Assembly (NCBI RefSeq): GCF_000090795.2
Contig: NW_003546255.1
Span: forward strand, 335,090 to 399,089
Source of the DNA: Amphimedon queenslandica
Lineage: Eukaryota; Porifera; Demospongiae; Haplosclerida; Niphatidae
Direction: 5' to 3'
Length of the DNA stretch: 64,000 nucleotides
Shown: one piece after another, positions 33,439 to 45,428 of the stretch
Numbering within the stretch: position 1 is the first letter of the stretch
Layout: the number at the start of each line of letters is the position of its first letter
Position numbers and translations under genes: made by a program
The notes under the pieces: generated by a model
What the model was told of the DNA's origin: nothing
Database searches by the model: none
What the model saw: the letters and a program-made list of their open reading frames with translations, nothing else

Positions 33439-33450
33439 TGCGCATGCGCA
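33439..33450. promoter_or_regulatory. Perfect NRF1 palindrome
   Basis: TGCGCATGCGCA, the full palindromic NRF1/alpha-PAL site, 54 bp upstream of the SEFIR-death gene start. It also lies at the 5' end of the candidate minus-strand transcript, fitting a bidirectional promoter. Confidence 0.75.
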
Positions 33451-33503
33451 AACAAGTTATAAATTTACATCTATTAATTCTATAAACCACTCCCTTTTTT
33501 AAA

Positions 33504-35216
33504 ATGGCTACCACCAATAAAGGTTCTCTCAAGCCTTGCTCTAGGACTGATCCTCGTTATGGACGAATAAAGAAAGTCTTTATGGCGTATATACACAACC
33601 CTGACCCTTACGAGCAGTATATACCACCTTATACGAGAGATCAATTAAGAAATCCGGCCATTTATCGTCAGGCTTTACGAGAGAAAGCAGAACACTCCAC
33701 CCACCAGCTTCATAAGATCGACTCACACAAAGCTACTGTTAGGCGATTAATTGAGTCCTTAGTTTCAGGTGGAGTGGCAGTATCTCACGATCAAATTCAC
33801 GAAGGAGAACACGTCACGAATCTCTTAAAATATTATGAAGAGCAGATCATTGACTCCGATGCCGTCCTGTTAATAATTACAAAGTCTCTCAATTATTATA
33901 TGAGCAACGAAGCTCCCATTGGCGAGAACGAGATCCTACTTACGCGTCACTTTTTACACAACCTCATGACAATTAAGAAACCCTCTGGCACTAGTTTTAT
34001 TCCAGTTTTTATTAATCAACCAGTCAACCGAGGCTCTATACCAGCTACGCTCGCTAGTTCTACTTGTTATTCTTTACGGGAGCCGTTTGATGTTTGTTCT
34101 GGCGATTTATCTGATCTTTATGCCTATTTGACTAATCAGAATACTGGTACATTTGACGGGCCAGCTGAAGTGATTGCAATACCTGGAAGAAGGAAAGCTT
34201 GTGAGTTTTGTTGTCAGTTTGAATTATAGTAGCAATATTTTTTAGTTTGACATCATAAAAATTGAGGAAATGATTTTTGAAAAACTTAAAGTCATACATG
34301 TAATCAGGGTTTTCCAAAAAGCTGCTAATGGAGCTACTCCATATGAGCTGGCATATGGAGCAACTTTAAAAATTCATAAAAAAATCCAATTTTGATCGGA
34401 ATCAGCTCAAACTTTCTACACATCATAAGTACATGTATATGTATTAGAAAACATAATTAAAATGGAGAATTTTCTCCTTTTCAATTTTGCCGAAATTTAG
34501 CCTGCGGCCATGTACTATAATACAGGGACTTTTACTAGATTTTGGAGCAACTTTAAGCATTTGTAAAAAATCCAATTTTGATCGGAATGCACTCAAACTT
34601 TCTACACAATATAAGACCATGTATATGCATCAGATAAAATTATAAAAATGGAGAATTCTGTCCTCTTCAATTTTGGTGAATTTTGGCCCAGGACCATGTA
34701 CTATAGTATAGGGACTTTGGCTCAATTTTTGAGCAATTTTAAAATGAAAAGAATTAAGTTGAGTAGCACTATGCCCACAATCCTGTGGGAAACCCTGGTC
34801 ATAATCCTAGTAATAATCGTGAGTTCTTGCATTATATGCATAATCTTTCCTCTTTAATTGTAGATTCATTCGTACCGAAGCAAAAGACTCAAGCACTATC
34901 ATCTGAGGACTCTAAATTATACTCCGAGCTCTGCCAGAGGAACACTCCCCTACCTGAGGAGGTCATATTCCAAATGATATCAGACATTGCTCCCAAATGG
35001 AAGAAGCTTGCTGAAGAGCTCTCACTGTCTAAGAGAGACATACTCCAGTGTGGGAGCATTGCTAGTTGTAGTGGAGAGAGGGAAGCTTGCTATCAAATGC
35101 TGTTAATATGGAGGAACAGACAAGATCCACCTGGAACAATAGCTGTCTTTGCAAAGGCACTTTGTGCCATTGAATGCTCACATTTGCTTTATGCTTTGGC
35201 TTTTTATTGTAAATAA
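33504..35216 (+). CDS. SEFIR/TIR-like plus death-domain adaptor
   Basis: Two exons, 33504-34200 and 34864-35216, 349 aa, start in TTTTAAAATGGCTACC. Residues about 20-210 look like a SEFIR/TIR-type alpha/beta fold: IKKVFMAYIH strand, LVSGGVAVSHDQIHEG, then EEQIIDSDAVLLIITKSL, then FIPVFI. SEFIR (IL-17R/Act1 class) fits better than canonical TIR, as no clear TIR box 2 is seen. Residues about 255-340 form a death domain (ISDIAPKWKKLAEELSLSKR ... MLLIWRNRQDPPGTIAVFAKAL). Such adaptors join receptors to NF-kB or caspase signalling. MyD88 has the opposite order (death then TIR). A 660-bp intron holding a family B repeat separates the two domains. Confidence 0.7.
34360..34745. repeat. Intronic tandem repeat, family B (SEFIR-death intron)
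   Basis: Two units of about 185 bp with GGCC..CCATGTACTATA and GATCGGAATCAGCTCAAACTT-like blocks. It is the same orientation as the nucleotidyltransferase copy. Confidence 0.8.
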
Positions 35217-35329
35217 ACAAAATAATAATCATATCTCATTCTTACTGTCCAGTATTTTTGTATTATTTTTATTCATAATTCAGTTAATAAATTTAATTAA
35301 CTAGCCTCGAGCAAGTAGTATAGTGTGAC

Positions 35330-35335
35330 CACGTG
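35330..35335. promoter_or_regulatory. E-box upstream of ACSBG
   Basis: CACGTG lies 96 bp before the ACSBG start codon, within a 214-bp spacer after the SEFIR-death stop. Confidence 0.4.
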
Positions 35336-35430
35336 ATACTTAAGTTGATTGTGTTACAAGAATTTGATTTGCAAGCCATCCATCCATTTCATTGTCTAGT
35401 CTAATTCTATCGCTGCTGCTGTCTCTCATT

Positions 35431-38400
35431 ATGTCTGAGGAAGAACAAACCAATGTCCCCGAAGGTCAGTACTAAACTGGAGTAGCTATGACTGCTGATG
35501 TAGGGCTTGCAACCAGCAAGCCCGCCTTTCTTTCTGTTAGCCCTATTCTATTTTCTTTGAAGATAGGATACAATAAGTGAAAAATTATTACCTTTTCCCA
35601 GCCCTTAGAGTAATACTCAACAAGGGAAATGGTGGTTGTATTGTTTTATTACGATCATAAAATACATTTACATGTAAAAAGATGGAATATAATAATTAAT
35701 AAGCATGCCTCTACTAAATTAGGTTTTGCAAGTAACTTTAACCTTTTTCTTTCCTTCGTTTGAATTAGTGGTGTGGGTGGTTACAATATCAGTACTTTGT
35801 GGGTGTAGAGATAGCATCTTGTCAACAGTACTGTTTATTGTAATACATTATAATGCAACTTAAATATTGGATTATTGTTTCAATTGTGATCATTATCATA
35901 AAGATCATGATAGTGGTTTCCTCCTCCTCCTCCTCCATTAATTGATATGATAGTGCTACCTCATTGTAGTCAGGTGTGGCAATGCAGTTACCATTAAAGT
36001 TCTATTGAATGAAATTGCAAGAATAAAGTATACATGTACATGTACATTTGTATGTTAACATGGGAACAGATCTAAACATGTACATGTACATGTACATGTA
36101 CATGGCTTTCCCTAGAATAGAATATTTGTGTGTGCTTACTGCTTAGGATATAATGTGTACATATGTACATGATGTTATTTTTAGATAAAATTCTTATATT
36201 AATTTGTCCTAGAGCACGTTGTTCCTTCCATGTGTTAATGTGTCATATGTATAGTTTATAATGTGTGCATCATTATCACAGGAACTACTGAAGATGCTAC
36301 AGAAGAACCTGTAGTTGAGAAACCCACCGAAGACGAGAAACCAACTTCCGAGGAACCTCCAAAAGAGGAAGAGGAACCTCCGAAAGAAGAGGAACCTCCG
36401 AAAGATGAGGAACCTCCGAAAGATGAGGAACCTCCAGCTCCAGAACCACCACAAGAGACCACTACTGAGGAGGAACAACCCAAGGAAGAACAGGTGGTGC
36501 CTAAGGAAGAAGAACAGCCAAAAGAAGAAGAACAGCCAAAAGAAGAAGAGCAACCCAAAGAGGATGAACAACCTCAGGAAGCAGAAGAGACTCGTCCAGA
36601 GGAACCGAAAGGTAACCATAACCTTTTAATTTATAATGCTAAATAAAAAATAAATTGTATCTGTTCATTTGTAGAGCCTGAGCGTCCTCCACGTACCAAG
36701 TACTACTCCCTCGAGCCTGATGATCCTGTTGAGCTCCTCATTGGGAAGAGTGGGGTAGCAGCTGTTGAGCCAACTACAATTGGAGCCTTTTTCAAAGACT
36801 CTGTCAAGAGGTTTCCTAACAACCATGCCCTTGCTTATAAAGCAGCCGATGGTGAATGGAACGGCATCTCTTACACTCAGTATTATGATCTTTGTGTGAG
36901 GGCTGCTAAAAGCTTTTTGAAGGTACAGACTTTGCATACATGTATATACTATTGTGTGCATTAATGATTGTGCATGTCAGTAAAGCATTGATGTTATTTA
37001 TACTTTAACTATTGAGCTGATGTATTCTAATTATAAGCTGCTTTATGGTAAACCTGAGCTATTATATCAACATGTACAACTACATGTACATGTATATCCA
37101 CAACTGCTTTAGTACATGTAATAACATGTATACATGTACATGTACATTGTATATGCATAAACTATATGCAAGTATACACATACATGTATATGTTCATCTA
37201 ATAATAGTTTTATTGCCTGTAGTGTGTTTAGTAATGATAGTACTCACTATCACAGTTGTATAGTGTAGTTACAATAACATGATGATTGTTTTTTTTACCA
37301 TGTGTGATGTTTTCACTTTGTTCCTTTACAATAAAAATTAATGTGCATCTATGATAGTCTGAATATTTCATTACAGCTGCCGTGGTTTCTGATAGGAATT
37401 CCATTGGTTACTAATAGCTTTAGTCTAATTGACTGAGTGTAAATAAAATAGCTTTAAAAATATGATATGATATGTGTATTTTATAAGGCTCCTCTTTATT
37501 GAGTAATATTCTTTTAAATATTTTCACCTGCTCATTTTAAGTATTTTGATACACGTACATGTATCTGGATTGCTCAATACATATCAATTTTCTTCACTTG
37601 TAGCTGGAGCTGGAGCCATTCCATTCTGTTGCCATCCTTGGCTTCAATTCAACTGAGTGGTTTGTATCAGGACTAGGAGCAATACTGGCTGGGTAAGAGA
37701 GAGAGTTTGAGCTGGGTCAAATTTTGCTTGTTCCATACACATCATGTACATGTACAATCACAATCATTAATTTTATTATTTTATAATTATTTTTATTATT
37801 TTTTAATTATTTTTCCAGAGGTGTCAATGTTGGAATCTACACGACCAACAAGCCCGACGTGTGCCGGTACATTATTGAGGACAGTCGGGCGGACATTGTT
37901 GTCGTTGAGGACGATAAGCAGCTGCAAAAGATCCTATCAGTAAGTGAACGATAACAGATCAGCACTATATAGTAATTGGGGATATAATGTTAGTAATGTA
38001 TTATGTGAATTGACATTGTGTATATTGTAACTGTGAAAAAAAATCAATGTAAGTTGTGTTATAATTTGTAGGTGAGAGAGCAGCTTCCTAATGTGAAAGC
38101 CATTATACAGTACAGGGGAACTCTCACTGGAGATTATCCAAATGTCTATGAGGTATGCACTTCGAAATTTTTACGTTTTGTGGACAAATTTTTGTTGGGT
38201 GACCTTTCAATTTTTATATTATATTTTTCTTAATTTTAGTGGGATAAGTTCATTGAGATGGGCTCCTCCATTGACAATCAAGTCATTGAAGACAAGATAG
38301 TTCAACTTAATCCTGGACACTGTGCCTCCATCATATACACAGTAATGTTCCATTAATATATACATGTACATCAATGATACTAGCATGCATTCATGGGTAT

Positions 38401-38740
38401 TATTTATGCATTTATTTACATGTATAAAATGAATATTATTTTTTATAATAATTTAGTCTGGTACTACTGGCTATCCTAAGGGAGTTATGCTGTCTCACGA
38501 TTCTGTGAGTTGTAAATTAAAATAGAAATATAAATTTAGTACTATACGTACATGTAGTATTATGCTGTATCCTTTATTCAATGCACATGTATGTACATGT
38601 ACATGTATATTTGTGTAGCTAACTTGGATGTGCAAGACGCTATTCAGCAGATATGGTTTCATGAAGCCAGGAATGGAGCGTGTGGTATCTTATCTACCAT
38701 TGAGTCACATTGCTGCTCAGGTACTAATGTACATGTGTCA

Positions 38741-38774
<34 letters not shown>

Positions 38775-41700
38775 AAAAGTAAGGACAGATTAGAATAAAT
38801 TAGGTTATATTAGAGCAGGACAGATTAGGGAATTAGAAATGGGAGTCATGAAAAAAAAAGAAAAGGATACAAATAAAAAATTAATCTAAATAATAATAAT
38901 GTAATTAACGTAGCATGTAGTCAAGTGTGGCTCCATCAGGTGTATTAATGGATTGCCACTTGGAACGAGCTCCACGTAGGCATAATATGGATGCTCTAAT
39001 AATAGCAAATGACAGTCTAGTTCTTAACCAGCATACCACTTCACTGTAAGGTTTATTCCATTTTGATGACATTCCATTTCCAATTCTCTTCACAAAACAT
39101 GTATTATTATTGTTGTTGTTGTTGTTGTTGTTTCAATTTTGCATTTAGTTTCTGGATATCTACATGATGATGTACATTGGTGGTACCACTTACTTTGCCC
39201 AGCCTGATGCACTGAAAGTAATTATAATCATACCATTTTCCTTCCTTCCTCCTCCTCCTCCTTTAATTTCCTATCTCTTTTCATTTTATTATATTTTATT
39301 ATTGCAATAGGGAAGTCTTCGTGCGACACTGATTGAAACTAAACCAACTATATTTGTTGGAGTGCCAAGGTAACATGTACATGTACATTTATGGATTATA
39401 GTCCTGAGAGAGAGAGGGGGGGGGGGGTGAAGGAGAGAGGGAGAGCTAGAGAGAAAGAAAGATTGGAGGAGGAGATATATAAAAGAGGAGGTGGTATTAT
39501 AATGATAAAAAGCAATGGGTGGAAAGGAGCATTGACCTTCACAGTCCAAAAGGACATCATACTTAGCTTAATAGTATTCATTGTTTGTCAGTTGATAATT
39601 GGAATTTATATTCATCATCACAAACAGTAATTGTTACTTGTGCCATGCTTGCTCTTGGTATTGTTCACCGATATGCTTATAAAGTGTACATGTACATGTA
39701 CATGTCACTAAAATTAATATATGGACATGAATGTATTAGTACTATAGACTTACATGTACATGTACATGTACAATATTTTTAATGCATTGAAATTACAGTT
39801 GAAAATACGGTTGAAATGAAGATTTAGTGGAACATTATAGTACAATTGTACATGTACATGTATTGTTATTATTATATGTAAATATATCTACAATTGTACA
39901 GAATTTTAATGTTGTGTTTTTTTGTGTTGTAGAGTATGGGAGAAGTTCATGGAGGCCATTAAGAACGTGTCTCCTCCTTCTGGGAGCCTTAAGAGCAAGA
40001 TATCCAACTGGGCCAAGGGGATTGGACTGGAAGGGAACACCAACATACAAAACAAGTAAATGATATTCATGTACTTGTATTAGTATAATTATAGATTTAT
40101 GTACATATACATGCATCAAGAGTGGATAATTATTTAGGGAGAGTGTCTAACACGCCTATAATCTGTGATACCACAGCGCGTATGTTTACATAGCATGGTG
40201 CTTAGCACCAAGTAGCCATTCTTGCATCCTTATATTCATTCCAAGTCAAAAAGCTGCAAAAAAAGAAATAGCCAACCATTAGAAGAACATATTCCTGTCT
40301 GCTCCTGCTTGTTTCTCGCACTACATGATCCTCAGAGTGGAGATATAAGTCTTACAAGTTGCCTGCATGCTTCAAGCGCCATTTTATTAACCACACCCAT
40401 AATTTTGAAGATTACTGGGATTATCTCTGTATACTTGCAAAAAACGGATGTAAACATATGCGCTGTGGTATCACAGTACATAGGCAGGTTAGACACTCTC
40501 CCTAAATAATTATCCACTCTTGCATGCATGTATTAGTATAATAATATTTATAGAATTTATTTATTGTTCTTTATAATTGCAGTGGCTCTGTACCATGGGG
40601 CTGGACTGTGGCTGGAATGCTTGTCTTTAAGAAAGTAAGCTCTTTTGTATCTATATATACATGTACATGTGTTTAGCTATTTAAACTGTATAGTTTATTT
40701 GTCAAGATCTACAGTACATTTTCTGATACATATTGATATCCTTATGCTTTGTAGAAAGCTTGAGTCAATTCCGACTTCATTTTATTGAGTTATGGCCATT
40801 TTAAGAAATAGGCCATTTTTGAAAATTCCTCTGTACTATAGCCCATGGTTTTTCCAAAAAATGACTCTGAAATGACATCCAATTTTTATTACATTTTCTG
40901 ATGCATATTGATGTCCTTATGCTGTGTAGAAAGTTTGAGCCGATTCCGACTTCAATTTTTCAAGTTATGGCCATTTTAAAAACGGGCCAAAATCTGAAAA
41001 AATCCCTGTACTATAACCCATGGTTTTTTCCTAAAAATGGCTCCGAAATCACCCCCAATTTTTATTGTATTTTCTGATACATATTGATGTACTTATGCTC
41101 TGTAGAAAGTTTGAGCTGATTCCGACTTCAATTTTTCAAGTTATAACCATTTAAAAAAAACAGGCCAAAATCTGAAAAAATCCCTGTACTATATAGCCCA
41201 TGGTTTTTTTTATTAAAAATGGCTCTGAAATCACCCCCAATTTTTATTATATTTTCTGATACATATTGATGCCCTTATGCTCTGTAGAAAGTTTGAGCAG
41301 ATTCTAACTGAAAATTTTAAAATTATGCCTTACTATTATTATTATTATTATAGGTGAAAGAGGCGCTAGGTTTATCAGAGACTAAAATGTTTGTAACAAC
41401 AGCTGCTCCAATCCGCCGGGAGGTACTTGATTTTTTCATGAGTCTCAACATGCCTCTCCTTGAAATATACGGTAATTATTATTTTATTATAATTAATTAT
41501 TATTAATTTAATTTGATGAAGGTATGAGTGAAGGTTGTGGTGCAGTCACAGCTAACGTCATTGAGCATAACAGCTGGAAATCAGGTACTTCTGGCAAGCC
41601 GTTGGAAGGGATTGAAGTAATGCTTCATGAACCAAATGACAAAGGAGAAGGAGAGGTAACAATGTACATGTACATATACATGTACACATACATTGTATGT

Positions 41701-44700
41701 ACATGTATATCATAGGGGTAGGAACAAACTAAAAGTTGGGGGGGCTAAGGTATTATTTTTACAATTGATCATTAATACATAGCATGTACTGAAATTAATA
41801 TTGTCCAAAATATTGGCGTCTATGCTCATTAAATGTAACAAATTCCTTTGCAATGTCCTCGATGTGTAAATCGTCTGTAAATTCTTTGTGTGTATGCAAA
41901 ATAACTACATGATTAAGACGCTCTTGTGACATTGTGGAGCGCAAGTAGTTTTTAATCTCCTTAACGTCGAAAGTCTATGCTTAGCTGAAGCTGATGTTAA
42001 CAGTGTTGTTAAATAAAGAAGTAGAAGCTTGTGTATTTCTGAAATAACTAATAAAAGTGTGTTCTTAGAAGTTAAGCTAGTGTATTAATTGTTTTATGAA
42101 ACGAATCATCACACAATATGCACATATAAGGATTACCTAAACAAAAGTCTATAGTGTTGATAATAGTAATACATGTACATCACTTAAAGTTGGAGGGCTA
42201 AGCCCCCCTTCAATGAAAGTTGGGGGGGCTTAAGCCCCTCCTGCCCCCCCTGTTCCTACCCCTATGATGTATATGCATGTATTTCATGTTCATGTATGTA
42301 CATTGCTAATGAGGGATTGTACTAAATGACCTGTGCAGATTCACTATATTATGTGTATGATGTAGTACATTTAATAATTATATGTCATTTATGTTGCAAA
42401 TATTATTTATTATAAATTATTATTGTTGTTGTTGTTGTTGTCGTTTTATATGTAGCTTTGTTATCGTGGCCGGAATGTGATGATGGGGTATTATAAGAAT
42501 GAAGAGAAGACGAAAGAGACTCTTGATCCTGATGGGTGGCTGCACTCTGGAGACCTGGCCGTTAAGGACAAGGTAATAACGTGATTATATTGTAATATAA
42601 AAATTTGTATTATTATTAAAAATATATATTTTGTTATTCTAAATTTTGTATGCAGGATGGTTTTATTGTGATCACAGGCAGAAAAAAAGGTACAAAAATT
42701 ACTTCTTTTTTTTAATCAAAAAAAATTATATTTATTTTCTATTACAAGAGCTAATCATTACTAGTGGTGGAGAAAATGTTGCCCCAGTACCTGTTGAGGA
42801 CGCTATTAAGAGTGAGCTCCCATTCATTAGCAATGCTATGCTTATCGGAGACCAGAGGAACTTCCTCACATGTCTGCTAACGCTCAAGGTACATCTACAT
42901 GTGTAATGTTATGATAATTAGCGTATAAGTAGTTTTTTTGAGGGTTGCGAATTTTGCAGATTCCTACCTGATTTGCAAAAGTAAAATCCGCAAAAATCAA
43001 TTTAATATGGTACCCGCATGGCACATGTGCTAGAACTTGCGAAATTAAAATCCACGAATTGGAATTTTAGTAGATTTTGCGAAAGATAATTCCCTTGAAA
43101 AAACCACTTATACAGTATTTTATAAGTGTATTAGCTAATTTTAGAACAACTCTCATCATTTTGTACAGCAAAATAAAAGCATATCTATGATTATTATTAT
43201 TATATTATTATACCTGTAGTCCTTTACTATAAATCACATGTGTAATGTTATGATAGTTATCATAGTTGATTTTAGAAAAACACTTATCATTTTGGAAAAG
43301 CATACACTTTTAGAGAGATAAAATACTCAAAAAATTAAGAAAATATTACTATTAGTATCACTTTTCTTTTCTCAAAGGTTGACATTGACCCAGAAACAGC
43401 TGAGCCAACTGACAACCTCACAGCTGATGCTGCTCGGCTTATTGCTGCCAAAGGCTCTACTGCTACTAAAGTCTCACAGATCATAGATAATCAAGACACT
43501 GCTGTGTTCACTGCCATACAAGAGGGCATTGATAGAGCTAATGCTAAAGCTGTCTCTAATGCTGCCACTGTGAGTTGCTATTGATTGTATCAAGAGTACA
43601 TAATACTGATTTTATGCATCCATTTGATCTTATTTGTACTATTAAACATGGCTGAATTATTTTAAAAATAATTATTGAATGCATATCCTTATCTTTTTAA
43701 ACTAGGTTAAGAAGTGGACCTTGCTTGCTTCTGATTTCTCTGAGAGTGGCGGAGAACTTGGTAAGTTTATTGAAGCATCGTGTCAGTCAATCATCGTAAG
43801 ACAAATTTTAGTATTTAAAAAACCTGCCATCTTTCTGAGCATTCTTACTTAAGGTGGATTCTCAATATGACGCATGTGCGTCCGTCACAACCAGAAGTGC
43901 TGTATAACCAATGGGAACATGTGTTAATGCGTCAGATTAGAAAACATTTCTATTCTGATGCATTGACGAATACTCCCATTGGTTTATACAGCACTTCCGG
44001 TCATGACGCTAGCGCATGAAAAGCAATGCATCATATTGAGAACCCACCTTTATGGCTTAATGGGATTTGGAGAAATAAAATAAACTTTGACCTACATGTA
44101 TGTCACTAGTATACTATTTGTGTGTGTGTGTAGTATAGTCTCTTTACTCAGGAATAACAAGCAATTCAAGTGCCATAGAATATGCTTCCTGTATACATGT
44201 ACATGTACACACTTCTCAGAATAGCAGCCAACTATGTACATTTACCCTTTCTTCCCTTTGCAACTGGCTAATATATCCAGTAGACTTTAATATTTAATAA
44301 AGAATTAATTAATACATCAATAGTGATATTATAATATAACAGGAAATAGGGACGTGCAGTTACAAGTAGTAGAAGTATTTACGGCTAATTAATGTTGTGC
44401 CTATAATTGTAGCATCTTCTAAATCTTGAATAATTAAGAGTTGATATAATCTTATGTATAAAGGCCACCATACATGGGGCAACATTGTTGCTTGCAACTT
44501 TGTGGTTACTTTGATCTTGTTGTCTCAAGTTGACCACTGCTCAACTTGAGGCAACAAAGATCAAAGTAACCACAAAGTTTCAAGCAACAATGTTGCCCCG
44601 TGTATGGTGGCCTTTAAAAACATTCTTGATGATAAGTCTACTAAAGGGGCCAAACTATAGTCTATATTGAAGAGAGACTCATTTATATTGTGTTCCTTGT

Positions 44701-44795
44701 TCTATTGTTGTTTAGGGCCGACCCAAAAGGTTAGACGATTTCACATTGTCAAGAAATACGCCGAAACCATTGAAGGACTCTACGCTCCTCAGTAA
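35431..44795 (+). CDS. ACSBG: Bubblegum-type long-chain acyl-CoA synthetase (ACSBG)
   Basis: 21 exons, 775 aa: 35431-35464, 36282-36611, 36675-36922, 37604-37692, 37819-37939, 38072-38152, 38240-38341, 38457-38504, 38619-38720, 39149-39217, 39311-39369, 39933-40055, 40583-40634, 41354-41471, 41522-41655, 42456-42572, 42656-42689, 42749-42888, 43378-43569, 43706-43760, 44716-44795. The AMP-binding fold is intact: [15 protein letters not shown]-loop, YGMSEGCG adenine motif, [24 protein letters not shown] hinge. The ACSBG signature includes [17 protein letters not shown] and TNKPDVC. It activates fatty acids to acyl-CoA using ATP. Exon 2 encodes an unusual 110-aa acidic Pro/Glu/Lys-repeat extension absent from typical ACSBG (about 700 aa). 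Introns carry five transposon-like or repeat elements. Confidence 0.93.
40118..40521. mobile_element. Non-autonomous DNA transposon, long TIRs (ACSBG intron 12)
   Basis: About 404 bp bounded by AGAGTGGATAATTATTTAGG and its complement CCTAAATAATTATCCACTCT. The inverted match continues through AGAGTGTCTAAC and GATACCACAGCGC for about 65 bp with a few mismatches. There is no transposase ORF. A TGTATTAGTATAATxATA motif occurs on both flanks (about 40075 and 40526). Confidence 0.85.
40725..41320. repeat. Intronic tandem repeat, family A (ACSBG intron 13)
   Basis: Three to four units, period about 176-180 bp, from recurrence of CCCATGGTTTTTT near 40842, 41018 and 41198. It is inverted relative to the ATP7 and RTK arrays. 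Confidence 0.85.
41709..42268. mobile_element. MITE-like element with TIR ATCATAGGGGTAGGAACA (ACSBG intron 15)
   Basis: The left end ATCATAGGGGTAGGAACA is matched by the right end TGTTCCTACCCCTATGAT, a perfect 18-bp inverted repeat. Inside, G-rich AAGTTGGGGGGGCT segments recur near both ends. It is about 560 bp with no long ORF. Confidence 0.9.
42921..43116. mobile_element. MITE-like inverted-repeat element, copy 3 (ACSBG intron 18)
   Basis: TIRs GTATAAGTAGTTTTTTTGAGGG and CCCTTGAAAAAACCACTTATAC pair over about 22 bp. The interior has GCGAATT/AATTTTGCG motifs as in the two DMTF1-like intron copies. Confidence 0.85.
43851..44050. mobile_element. 200-bp palindromic MITE (ACSBG intron 20)
   Basis: AAGGTGGATTCTCAATATGA at the left pairs with TCATATTGAGAACCCACCTT at the right. 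Pairing resumes inside (CAGAAGTGCTGTATAACCAATGGGA with TCCCATTGGTTTATACAGCACTTCCG), so almost the whole element folds into one hairpin. TTA-type flanks are present. Confidence 0.9.
44461..44614. mobile_element. 154-bp near-perfect palindrome (ACSBG intron 20)
   Basis: AAGGCCACCATACATGGGGC at the left matches GCCCCGTGTATGGTGGCCTT at the right. The arms continue through CAACATTGTTGCTTG and AACTTTGTGGTTACTTTGAT to a loop of only a few bases (CCACTGC). It lies 400 bp from another palindromic element in the same intron. Confidence 0.9.
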
Positions 44796-45428
44796 CAGTG
44801 CGTCTCTAAACACAACGCTAATTTGATATAAAATTATTTTGGTGCTTTTTGTTGTTAAATTGACTTTATTATGGTGATACACAGACAGAATTGTGCTATT
44901 TTTCCTAAACTTTTTTGATAAAATATTCTATATTTTGCTCAAGTCCGTGCTATAATGCTAGCAGCCTCCATCAGAAATCTGAATCATTATGAATTATACA
45001 TTTATCATCATTATTATGAATAATAGTATATGTAGGACAGTGCTATTTCTACTATCAGTTATTGTTAAGAGTGTAAGAGGTTTTACTGTGAACTGATCAT
45101 TAACTTGAAGTGTGATGCTGCAGTTAATTTCTTGCGTAAATGCTCATAAACTAGAAAGCATGATTATGCACTTGCCGTGTCATTGATATTTATTATAACT
45201 TTTACCTGTCATGAGAGAGGCTCGCTGGAAAAAGCCACTTAGTCTTAAAACTTGTGATGAAGTATATTACCAGGAATAATGAATATCCTCTGATGCCATT
45301 CCTCGATGAAGTATTATCGTATTCATTGCATGCATGAATATCATTAACTGTCTTTTCATGTGAAATTCAGTTTCAAAAGCTATAAATAGAGAGAAAGAGA
45401 GAGCCTCTTTTACCAAGAGCTCATTGTG
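44796..45428. other. Intergenic, nothing recognised
   Basis: AT-rich 633 bp between the ACSBG stop and the exonuclease start. No ORF, structured repeat or clear core promoter was seen. Confidence 0.5.

Larger units (their letters stand above)
29650..33447 (-). ncRNA. Candidate spliced minus-strand transcript, probably non-coding
   Basis: No convincing coding gene lies in this 3.9-kb stretch, but minus-strand splice signals line up: donor at 33420 (CGAG|GTGAGT), then candidate exons 33349-33356 (8 nt), 32841-32900, 31535-31578, 30269-30334 and a last exon from 29731 with an AATAAA near 29675. The segments 31535-31578 and 30269-30334 join in an open frame (GNKEVIGNAMVHITCKKNTT), and the next exon begins with a stop. 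The exons do not all join in one frame. The start abuts a perfect NRF1 palindrome at 33439. Duplicated conserved blocks fall in its introns, a layout reminiscent of snoRNA host genes. All exon calls are by eye. Confidence 0.35.

Noticed and set aside
33504-35216. Calling the gene MyD88
   Set aside because: Domain order is reversed (SEFIR/TIR-like first, death second) and no clear TIR box 2 is visible.
36209-36629. Phe/Trp-rich and Ser/Gly-rich frames opposite ACSBG exon 2
   Set aside because: They are antisense and shifted-frame shadows of the PPKxEE coding repeat.
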